Position numbers and translations under genes: made by a program. DNA of 64,000 nt from Opisthorchis felineus (Eukaryota > Platyhelminthes > Trematoda > Opisthorchiida > Opisthorchiidae), in contig SJOL01006478.1 of the NCBI GenBank assembly GCA_004794785.1, positions 600,581 to 664,580 on the forward strand, in the 5' to 3' direction. The notes beneath the pieces are model-generated. The model did not search any database. It saw nothing but the letters and a program-made list of their open reading frames with translations, and was not told where the DNA came from. Below, one piece after another: positions 36,571 through 45,860 of this stretch. Numbering within the stretch: the first letter of the stretch is position 1; every line of letters begins with the position of its first letter.

Positions 36571-37732
36571 ACACAGAAAGAGAGTCGTCGATTTCCTGCA
36601 TTTTACTCTCGCCGCGAAAGTTTGTCCATTACTCCGGATGGTTTGTTGTGCTTTGAGGATAGAGGTATCATTCCATTGACTCAGCAAGCGGCTGTTCTTG
36701 CAGATCCGCACTCTGGTCATCTGGCTGTTGACAAAATGAAATTTCTTGCGCACTTGTCATGCTGGTGACCGGAACTAGATGCTGACATCAAGCATGCTGC
36801 TAAAAATTGTGTTAAATGTACACAATTTTCACAGCAAATCTTCACAGTGGTATCCGTGGCCAGTTACTTATGAAACATTTCAACGAGTTCATGCCGAGTA
36901 CTGCGGTCCTTTTCTCGGTAAATACTATGCTTTACTTGTTATTGACGCACACTCACGTTGGCCTGAAACTTTTCTAACTAAATCTCCAAGTGCTGAATTC
37001 ACACAACAAGCATTGAGGAAAGTATTCAGCCATGAAGGTGTACCAACTGCCTTGGTCACTAACAACGGCACAAGTTTCACTGCAAAATCCCTCGAGGAAT
37101 GATTAAAATGCTTTGGACGTCGACATCTGTTTACTGCTCCACGACATCCCCAGTAGAATGGGCTTGCTGGGAATTTTGTTCGAACACTGAACTCCGCCAT
37201 TACTTCATTCTCTCCTACTGCTTTTGTGGAATTAGACCGTGGAATTGATAATTTCCTGATGCAACACAGGAATGCCGTTCATTCAGTGACTGGGAAGAAT
37301 CCCACGATCCTTTTTAAATCTCGCTCGTTGCGTGCGAGTCTCGATTGTGCCAAAACGGCTGATGTTACGTTTCTCAAGGGTAATGATTTACGGCCTGCTA
37401 CAGGAATAATACTTTCATCAAATGGCAAACTTATGGTCACAATTCTCGATTCGGATGATCTCTCTTGTCACCGGAGACATCTTGATCAGGTTGAGTTCAA
37501 TACCAGAGGTCAGTCTCTTAACGGCACTCCTGTTGTTTCAAATTCTAGTGAATCCTGTGTAGACGATCTTATTGTATCCGAACAAAACATTATCTCTGAA
37601 GAACATACTACATGCGAAGAACCTGAAGTTTCCAATCCGAGAAGATCCGAAAGATCACGATCAAGACCACCACTGAACCATAAACATCCACACGCTCATT
37701 CAAGTTGTGGCGGATGTGGTGAACATGATTGA
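36571..37732 (+). pseudogene. Ty3/Gypsy-type integrase remnant
   Basis: The HHCC zinc-binding domain is visible (HSGH at 36709, CVKC at 36808-36819), followed by the catalytic core and a C-terminal chromatin-side region ending near 37732 with an Arg/Ser and His-rich tail. All three positions of the catalytic triad are changed: the first acidic site reads HAEYCGPF, the second reads TNNGTSF, and the third reads NGLAGNF. In-frame stops are at about 36766, 37100 and 37153. The element is dead for integration. The 3' end abuts the R2-like LINE copy 2. Confidence 0.85.
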
Positions 37733-37899
37733 TGCTCTATTCATTGTTCTATTTATTATTCTCTTGTTTTAATATTCCAAGTGCTGTACACACGCTTCAA
37801 TTCGAATACATACGTGCTACTTGTTACGCCGTGCTGAATTCTGAGTTTCTAGTTCGTTTGGTTATATCGATATACGTGCTGAACTCAATTACTACACTG

Positions 37900-39740
37900 A
37901 GATCCCCAAGAGTTCTACCAAATGCAAAATCATTAACTACATGGCATAGTGCATGGCAATGCGTAGACAGCAGCTCTTCCAAATGCGCTTTCTCTATATT
38001 GTGATGGCTGAACCCAAGCTTGGGGAAACGAGTCCTCCGTACTGTTTACCACTGTAAGTGCAGCTGATTGGGAGGTCCTTTGATAGACATGGCCAGCCAG
38101 GGATAGACTGCCCCATCTGACTGTTCAGCTTTTTAAAGGTGTTTGGCGGGGTAAGGGCAAATGTGTGGGCCTCAGAGTCCGGTAGTTTTTTGTAATCTCC
38201 ATGCTTTGATGTGACTTTAATGGGGCGCGCATCACCTCATCAGGTATTTTAAACCGTTGCCGTTGGTGGTTGCAGAATCCTTTTCCCTCGAAAGTTAAGC
38301 GGATGACCAACTATCTCACTTTGTCTGTCGGACCCAGAAGATTGATGAGTTCTTCAGCTAAGCAGAAAGGTTCTCGTCCCCTCAAATCACCATTGCTTTC
38401 GTCTTTCAGGCTTTGATATTTATGCCAGCTCGACTGCAGCAGCTTCAGGCTTCTCTTTCATGCAAATCTGAATTTCTGCACATACACAAGCTAGCCGTCA
38501 GCGAACGCAAAAACCATCCACTAAGCTGTCATGTAACTGTTATCCTAATTGTGGCATCAACAATCATCCATTAGCATGATGGACAATAATGGGCAGAGTG
38601 GATCTTTTTGCCTCACGCCTCTGTGGCGGTGAACCTCGAAATTAAGTAAAACTGTCACAACATTTTCATATGGCTGTGCGATGTGCCGAACTAGAGATGA
38701 GGGAGCTCTAAACACCTCTACAGATTTGACAATTGTGGCATGCAAGACCGAATCAAACGCTTTAGGGGTATCAACAAACGCCAAGCTGTTGTTAAATGCA
38801 GTCGCTGATGGGTAACAGCAGAGTGTGTAAAAGCGATGTAGCTTCCAGTCAGCCGTCTCGATGTAGAAATGCAAACTGGAGTAGGGACTACGGCTCCAGG
38901 GATCAGCAAGCACATTCTGAAAGTATTTAAGAAGTACGGGTGCCATGGAGATCAGTCTGTGTTGGTTTGTGAAGTCGGATTTGGAATCTTCGGGAACAGG
39001 TTAACGCGACCACGACACATACGGCGGACCACGTCCATGTAATAAGGGTGATTTGAAATACACAGTGAGGGCTTTGGCATTCAACCGGCGAAGCATCCTG
39101 GACATGAGCTTATCTAGATCTAAGGACGAATTGCCCATTTAACGGATCATACAGCCGGCTTCCTCACCTGTAATTAGCTCGACCAAACCCCAATTCTATG
39201 GTAGCACTGCTCGACTTGGCTGGCTATTCAAGCATTTTGGAGCACGGAGAACCTGTTCACAATGTTGCTGAGCTTCCAGAATTAGGCCACATTTACTTTT
39301 GTATAGATCCTTCCACGAACAATCGAGCAAGGCAAACGCTGCATCTTTCCGTCTCCTGTGGTCTGGATGGTGGAGTAGTTGGCTCGACGGATCTGCTTTC
39401 GGTTTGCCGGAAAACGATGGGCCAGCTGAAGACGGCGTCGGGAGACAAGATCGCACGTGTGTGGAAATATTTTAGAAGTGTGAAGGTATAGAAGTGACAG
39501 GGCTTGCTCCGGTTTCATGATGCCTGACTGCTAACCTCGGACAAATATCAGAAGGCCGATACTAGCAAGCTAACTGTTGGAATGGTATTCCAATAGTAAT
39601 ATTGCGCAAACCACGGCTTGTATAACCAGACTCCATAGTCTTCAGATTCTAAAGAATAGGCCACTGTCTGACCGATAGTTTCGTCGGAGTCACTAGATGA
39701 AGATTCGTTCAGCTGTGCTTGCTGGTTAAGCACACGTTAC
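37900..39740 (-). pseudogene. R2-like LINE, copy 2, degenerate
   Basis: Mirror-oriented relative of the 19 kb copy. Reading on minus from 39733: NQQAQLNESSSSDSDETIGQT, then KADPSSQLLHHPDHRRRKDA and SWKDLYKSKCGLILEAQQHCEQVLRAPK (39400-39290). Reverse transcriptase follows: LDLDKLMSRML near 39120, LAFVDTPKAFDSVLH near 38780, and VHRHRGVRQKDPLCPLLSIMLMDD near 38600. The thumb region (KIPDEVMRAPLKSHQ near 38225) and GGLVSPSLGSAI near 38020 come next. It ends around 37900, earlier than copy 1, so the endonuclease part is missing. Frames shift several times. The ancestral protein would be an LINE reverse transcriptase of the R2 group with a C-terminal restriction-like endonuclease. Confidence 0.75.
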
Positions 39741-39849
39741 CTGGTTTTGATGCTGATAGCCAAAAAATAAGGAAAATATTGCTCCAATTTAACGAACAGC
39801 ACGGTTTACGTGTCACAAGACAGATACATAATGTTAGCCAGGCGCAAGA

Positions 39850-40300
39850 GTGTTTTTGACTCTTGTTGGACTCAACGGACACCGGAAGTCTTCACTCGTC
39901 CATGCCTGTCAGCATAATACTGGCTGGGGTGCGTGTGCCTCCGGAGTTGACTCAGACCAATCTTCGTCGGAAAAAGGCGGAAACAATCCACGCAAGCCAA
40001 CCGGGCGACCACGTTATAGACAACACATTCGTAGACGTGAATTCGATGGTGAACCACCAAGCCAGCTTTTTATTTGCAGCACTTGCCACATTCCTTACAC
40101 GTGAACCACACGAGTCTCTTCTGTGTACCGGGTGGAACTGGTGAGGAGGCACCAGATGATTCGTGTTGTACATCGTTGAAAGCAACCGGCACTTTGAAAC
40201 CGAGTCGCGTGGTTTGCTCTTTCTGATGTTGCTGGACTACTAACTTACTCAGACTGATGTCCGGGCTACCCAGTCGGTGCCACCAGCAGGTGGTATTAAC
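39850..40300 (+). repeat. Segment X, copy 2
   Basis: Counterpart of 18563-19030, again antisense to and directly 5' of the R2-like LINE. It reads GHRKSSLVHACQHNTGWGA, then GGNNPRKPTGRPRYRQHIRR, then SQLFICSTCHIPYT. Nucleotide similarity continues to about 40300 (CAGACTGATGTC, CAGTCGG). Three of its plus frames are partly open. Function unknown. Confidence 0.6.
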
Positions 40301-41215
40301 CGCACCGTATGTTAACTGCCGAATTCTCCATTCGAATCAATCGTTATTATAGATAAATGAGCGTAACACTGTAAATTGTAGAGGAAATCAGGCACTTAGC
40401 ACCGTAAGAAAAACAAGCAAAAGCCTCCGACTATATATTATTGGTCGGCAGCAAAGCAAATCAGTAACGCAAAATCGCCAGTTAAAAAAATCACGTAATC
40501 GGTTCCCTTAACGCCCATCTTCTCAGCCTTATTTATACAAAACCTTCAGAGTGACTCAGCTTTAAGACATTCAATGACGTCTCCTTCTGGTATACTCTCA
40601 AGAAAATAGGGACGGTTAACCATACGTACGTACGTTGTTTTTTCGGCTGTGTGAAGCGCCAAAAATATGCACTCATGCACTATGTAAAATGAACGATCCA
40701 CCATACAAGCTTGTTGACTCTCATAAAGACGACTGTACACCCGTATAAAACCTAGCATTCAAAATCCAAAAGGAGACTTGTGCCGAGGTTGTGGCTAAAC
40801 AACTCAACGAAGATAAAAGCGGGCAAACTCTTAGGACCACTCTGTTGAATAAAACACTGAATTTCACCATTTTTGTTGAACGAATTGCCTGATAGTTCCC
40901 GCCACAACTGGAAGTCATCTGACCAAAGACACATAAAAGCCGCGCCTTGGACGCACAATGCTTTTTCCAGCAAAACATTTGTGGATGGAATAAAAATTTT
41001 TAGGCCAAAGTGTTGTATTTTATGCATACGTGCTCAGACCAAAAATCCCACTAATCTGCCTTCATTTCTACGCAATTTGTTTTAATTGATCTCTGTTCAA
41101 ACTTTTTGGCGCACATTCGACATTTAACTGTTTATTAGACATCGTATGCGTCAGCTAGGTTCGTTCAGCTGTCCGCTATGATCGACGTAGGTTCCATATG
41201 GCTACCCGGTAAACA
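40301..41215. other. Spacer; one doubtful open frame
   Basis: A 91-codon minus frame (40752-41027) is fairly protein-like but has no motif, and a second minus frame through the same DNA is equally open. No gene is claimed. Confidence 0.4.
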
Positions 41216-41219
41216 CATG

Positions 41220-41269
41220 GCCACCGGTGGCCAACGGTGGCCATCGTTGGCCAAAGGTGGCTAAATTTT
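41220..41269. repeat. Five tandem 10-bp units upstream of the transposase gene
   Basis: Units read GGCCACCGGT, GGCCAACGGT, GGCCATCGTT, GGCCAAAGGT, GGCTAAATTT. CACTA-type elements carry short subterminal repeats that bind transposase; position and size fit that idea, about 270 bp before the first exon. No matching array is seen downstream of 44600. Confidence 0.7.
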
Positions 41270-41541
41270 GCAACTTTATTACCACTGACTGCCGTCATGC
41301 ATACAATCCTAACACAGTAATTTTTGCATAAATGCTTTCTAAAATTCAGGAAAACAGAATGAATGGGATATTGGATCCCTTTGTAAAAAGTTATCTCTGA
41401 AACCGTTTTGTTTTAATGCATGGTCGATCAAACATGTCGCTTATTGCGCTAAGTCCGGTTCTAGCTAGCTGAGTCATTCTCCGCTCGCTCGTTGCTGTAT
41501 TTCGTCGAATTTTTGGACCATCGTCAATAAGTGTAACCGAA

Positions 41542-43596
41542 ATGTACCGCAGTCAGGTAACGGTTTCTGATTACTTAAATTATTCTTAGAATTATGGACG
41601 CAGTGCAGCTGAGAGGCAAACGCGCTATCGTTTCAGAAAGCGTGAACTTTCTTGTCGAGTCTGTTTACTGTGTGAACGCGGCAGTATGTGGGAGCACCGA
41701 TACGGGTGTAATATTTCGGGAAATGCAAGAAGTATAAGCTCTCCTCCAACGCAGTATGGTAAATTAAAATTAATAGTGGGTTGACAATTTGCTCGCACTC
41801 GTGAAACATTTTAGATGTTACTGCACTTTCCACAGCAATGGAACCTGCGCTGTCGGCCGCAGATCTGGCCTCAGAGAACCCCAACCCAACACCACGTAGG
41901 TAGTAATTTGGAGGGTATCTAGCTATATATCTCCTTTTAAGGCGCAGTAATTCCGTTCTGGGAGCAACATTACCAAACACCTCGTACACTTTCTATCGTG
42001 GAGGACATGCGCTATGCCCTGGCGCATCTGCCGGTGTCCCTCAAGTACAAGCGTATGTTGCTGTTCGTTCTGCGTCGGCACCATCCTGATTTGCCGAAGG
42101 ACCCAAGAACTCTGCTGTGCACACCAAGAATGACGACATCTAAAGATATTGCCGGAGGTGTTTACGTCCACGTTGGATTGCAAAAGGGTTTGCGCAAAGC
42201 CTGGTTGACAGCTAACATGCGTGGTGAGTTAAGACGGCTCAACGTTGTGCTTAACATCGATGGCGTCAGTTTACACGGGTCGTCGCGGAAACAGATTTGG
42301 CCAATTCTCGCAACTGCATCGGAATTAGCGGGAACGAGGCCATTCGTAGTTGGTGTCTTTTGGGGTGTTTCGAAACCGCTGGACGTCGAAGCTTATCTGC
42401 AAGACACGATAAGTGAACTGCAGTTGGTTTTGGATAGTGGTTTTACCCCTCCAAATGATGTACAATGTGTGCCTGTTCATCTGTCACGTATCGTTTGCGA
42501 CAAACCAGCCAGGTCGTTCGTCAAGCAAATCAAAGGGCACGCCGGTTATTACGGATGTGATAGGTGTGTCGTTCATGGAGTCCGGCTTGAAAGAAGGATG
42601 ACTTTTCCACAACTGGACGCCCGTTTGAGGACAGACGCCGACTTCCGTTCAAGATCCAATGCTAGACACCATATCGGTGTCTCCCCATTTGAGCGGCTAC
42701 CAATAGACATGATCAAGTCATTCCCCCTTGATTACATGCACTTGGTTTGCCTAGGCGTCACAAAGAATTTGCTGGATTTTTGGGTTGGGGGACAAGCGCG
42801 TCGTCCTTACAGATTGTCGCAAACGCTTAGGACGGAAATTAACGGGCGCATTTTATGTGTACACAGTCACACCCCCAGCAAGTTCCAACGTCATTGCCGT
42901 CCTCTCGAGGACAGTGGGCTGTGGAAAGCCACGGAGTTTCGACAGTTTTTACTCTACTTAGGGCCTGTTGTACTTGCAGGTTTGATTGATACCGACGTTT
43001 ACAGAAATTTTCTCGATTTGTTTATTGCTGTCTATTTACGTACAACGTACGTACAACGTACATAGCTTGGTACTTTTGGCGGATGATTTGAGGGTACATG
43101 GACCCTTGGATCGGTTTTCCGCGTTTCCCTTTGAATCAATTTTAGGTAAGCTAAGGAAGGACGTTTCCGGGCCGCGTAATCCTGCCGTTCAAATACAACG
43201 AAGTGTTGCTGAACGGTCAGCATCAGCTTCTGCTGACATGCTGGACTGTTTGCTGACAGATGACTTCACGGGAGATGCACCCGTTCCATCCGACGGTTTA
43301 CTTTTCCGCTCTTTTTTAATCTCTTGCTCTACACGAGACAATGCAGTTCTTGTTGACAACCACCCGTGTGTTGTTGTAAGACTTACAGCCCTCCATTTTC
43401 ACTTTAGAAGGTTTGATCTTGCTCGTACTTTTTTACATGTCCCTTGCAGACTCCTGATAGTCTTATTTTCCGTGCTAGTCGGCTGAATGAACGTGTCTTC
43501 ATTCATCCTTTAAGTCGCATTACTTGTAAGTGTTTCGCGCCTCCTGCTAATGATGAATTTATTTATATCCCACTGTTACATTCCTTTGAAAAATAA
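41542..43596 (+). pseudogene. Tnp2/CACTA (EnSpm)-like transposase gene, multi-exon, broken
   Basis: Five segments join in phase: 41542-41556, 41590-41758, 41815-41895, then from 41942 or 41948 to 43060. Introns are 33, 56 and about 46-52 bp with GT-AG ends. The protein starts MYRSQ, then has a CRVCLLC cysteine motif, LRRHHPDLPKDPRTLLCTPR, NIDGVSLHGSSRKQIWPIL, CDKPARSFVKQIKGHAGYYGCDRC, LDYMHLVCLGVTKNLLDFW and LWKATEFRQFLLYLGPVV. These are diagnostic of the metazoan Tnp2-like (Transposase_21) family; the acidic residues in the NIDG and CDKPAR motifs are candidates for the DDE centre. At 43035-43062 part of the protein (roughly 35-40 residues in relatives) is missing and the frame shifts, resuming with YNVHSLVLLADDLRVHGPLDRFSAFPFE. 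A second shift at about 43447 leads into SRLNERVFIHPL, then FIYIPLLHSFEK and a stop at 43594-43596, overlapping an AATAAA. Therefore probably inactive. Confidence 0.82.
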
Positions 43597-43679
43597 AACT
43601 TACCCTTAACCAGCGGTTCTAAACATAGCAAAAATTTGTTGTTGATATGAGTTTACTCTTGCAACTGCCTCCCTTATAG

Positions 43680-44600
43680 ATGTATGTACTTTTCAAGTTC
43701 TTGGATGACGGACAATTTGGAATTGGATGTGAAGAGTGGTTTCTTGATGAAAGAACCATTTGTTGGCGCACCTTTGATGACTACGACGCACTGGAATGCG
43801 CCCCAATAAACAAAGAGGGCATGCCGTCAAACAGCATCAAGCGCTCTGTTGTAGTCATCAAGAAGTTTGGTACGCCTCACCCAAAAAATCTAATTGAGCC
43901 GTAACACGTCTTCAGGTGCTTACTCTGAGGCAGTCAGGTTCCGTGCAGTGCTAAACTTTAGCGACGGCACTTCAGACAAGGAGCCACAGACCTACTTTCG
44001 GCTGCATTATGGTGTCCGTGAGAGGTCATTTTTGGTAATCACCGGTCCATTTTTCAGAAAACGCAATCCGAAGTACTCGTCACCTGGTGAAGGGGTTGAG
44101 GAACACCGACTCCGGAGACCTTCAAAAAAGTTCGCCTACTCGACCCCTCCGCGGATCTTATCCTCACCTGTTGAGTAAGTGCGGCCATAATTTTAGTTTC
44201 TTATATAGTCTAAATGTAGTTCGACTTATGGCCATCGGTCATCTGCTATATCGCCACCACCTCTGCGGACCATTGAACACACCAATGACTCCGACGAGGA
44301 AACAAGCGATTCCGATAGGTCACGTGTGCCTGACTACACAAAGAAAAAAAGGACGCTCATGCTGGCTGCGTTTCGAGGTAAACTTCCATCATTTTCATCC
44401 ATTCATATCTAGATGAAACGCGTGACGAGCGTGTGAAAGCAGAGGCCTTCCGAAGTGAGTTCATATCAACTATAGTTGACCAACGTCATGGTCTTTCTGA
44501 CATAATTCGCAAGCCAAATTGGAACGCTCTGCTGTTTTGGAACAAACCCGAACGGTTTCTCGCCAGCAATGATCGCGGCATACGCAAGTTACACTGGTAA
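43680..44600 (+). CDS. Second gene of the Tnp2-like unit, intact spliced frame (264 residues)
   Basis: Four exons join without any stop: 43680-43869, 43916-44174, 44220-44377, 44413-44600; introns are 46, 45 and 35 bp, all GT-AG. The start ATG at 43680 gives MYVLFKFLDDGQFGIGCEEW. This N-terminal block (about residues 1-100, ending GGAYSEAVRFRAVLNFSDGTSD across the first splice) resembles a block found in proteins that accompany Tnp2-like transposases in cnidarians, fish and other animals. The middle is basic and Pro/Ser-rich (KRNPKYSSPGE, RRPSKKF), followed by an acidic SDEETSDSD patch and KKKR, a possible nuclear signal. The C-terminal 60 residues are charged and end IRKLHW. The exact role is unknown; DNA binding or regulation of the transposase is an inference. 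Unlike its neighbour, it shows no break. Confidence 0.7.
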
Positions 44601-45670
44601 CATTAACTGTCGAGCAAAAATTGTTTATAGTAAGGGCACCTGCGCATATTTCGCGTCCACAAGAGCTATGTGGATTCTAGTACGTTAAGAAAATTATTTC
44701 AGCTATAATACTTTCTTAAAAAACCGTCCGCTATAAGTGAGTCATCTTTTTCCCCAATTCGCGACGTCTTATCACATTAGGCGACGCATCCACAGTCGGT
44801 GGTGTTTATTGACCTTGAAGATTCGCACACCTAAACAAATAACCAATGAAGGTAGTTCGCATAATGCATGTAAATGTACATTATACATAGACATTCTACA
44901 CTATGAAGTGGCAACCCTGAACATGTCGTAGCTTTTGAGAAATCGATTCCATTGTGCGAATACTGAGCGGCCAATAAAATTCTCATAAGAGTAAAATCCA
45001 AATGCAGCGCTTCTTGTGTTTAGTTTGGACTCATGAGCATAGTAATTCGGGGGCAGAAGGAGGGTTATCCCAACGACAGGAATGTGGATACAAATTTATG
45101 GGTGTCTTCGGTAGATACCATTTGAGTCTGAGATACACAATCGTTATTGAGTAAAGCTAAGTGTGTCTTGTAAAATGGTACTGGGGCGCTCATCCATTTT
45201 TTAGGGTGCCTTAGCAGACTTTCTGTCGATCACGTGATCGCTCTCTAAAAGTGACCTGTATTGAAATGATGTTCACCGGGATATCCATTCCCAACACATG
45301 TTATTTGGGCCGCAACCTCAGGCGAATCGTGGCATGTGGGTGCCACCAGCGTGTGCGTGTTTACATTTTCGGATGATACAAAAATAACTGTAGCACAAGG
45401 TAACTGTGTTTGCCTCGACACGAACTGAACATGTGCCGATTGTCCTTCCTTAGTCCCCACCGCAGGGTAACCCGGGGTAAACCCATGTGTGTATGTATAT
45501 TTGTGTGGTATAGGAAGGCCATGACAAACGCGACCTTGCAAGCAGATCGTATAAATTATTTTTGTTCGATCCAATTCTTTCGACATAATCACAGTGGTGT
45601 ATTGCGCAAAACAGACTTCAGTCAAGGGCGTTTGGACCGAAGGGATAGTTTTGCGTTTAGCGCATGTTGT
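44601..45670. other. Spacer; no supported gene
   Basis: No terminal inverted repeat of the transposon could be recognised here. The minus frame 45245-45820 (191 codons) is long, but its 5' part is the reverse reading of hammerhead-repeat copy H, so it is not taken as a gene. Confidence 0.45.
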
Positions 45671-45674
45671 CGGC

Positions 45675-45860
45675 CACGATGATCCAGTAGTGGTTCGCCA
45701 CCGTCCAATTTGGGTTAATACGAAGCAGCTGATTGAGAAATACTCGAAAACTGTGCCTACGCGATGAGTCCCAAAGAGAATGAAAACGGTCGTGGACCGT
45801 TTAAGCGTTTTCACCAACAATATGAATCTTGTTACTATATCTCGAATGTCGTACCAACTG
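45675..45860 (+). repeat. Hammerhead-repeat family, copy H
   Basis: Forward copy lacking the palindromic module. The linker (TCCAATTTGGGTTAATACG) is followed by a degenerate core at about 45753-45798 (GCGATGAGTCCCAAAGAG then AATGAAAACGGTC, cleavage context GGTCGTGG). GAAA is kept, the CTGATGA box is changed to GCGATGA. The 3' end CGTTTTCACCAACAATATGAA follows. Confidence 0.65.

Noticed and set aside
33830..38000. Long terminal repeats of the Gypsy element
   Set aside because: I compared sequence before 34072 with sequence after 37732 and saw no shared block; LTRs may be lost or too diverged.
43376..43449. A 74-bp intron (GTAAGA to TTGCAG) explaining the second frame change in the transposase gene
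   Set aside because: Splicing would be in phase, but it removes sequence (FDLARTFLHVP) that fits the family, so a small deletion near 43447 is preferred. Not excluded.
45245..45820. 191-codon minus-strand open frame
   Set aside because: Its start is the reverse reading of the hammerhead repeat; the rest shows no motif. The same reverse reading recurs in frames at 10866-11054, 18002-18280 and 27595-27849, confirming it is repeat-derived.
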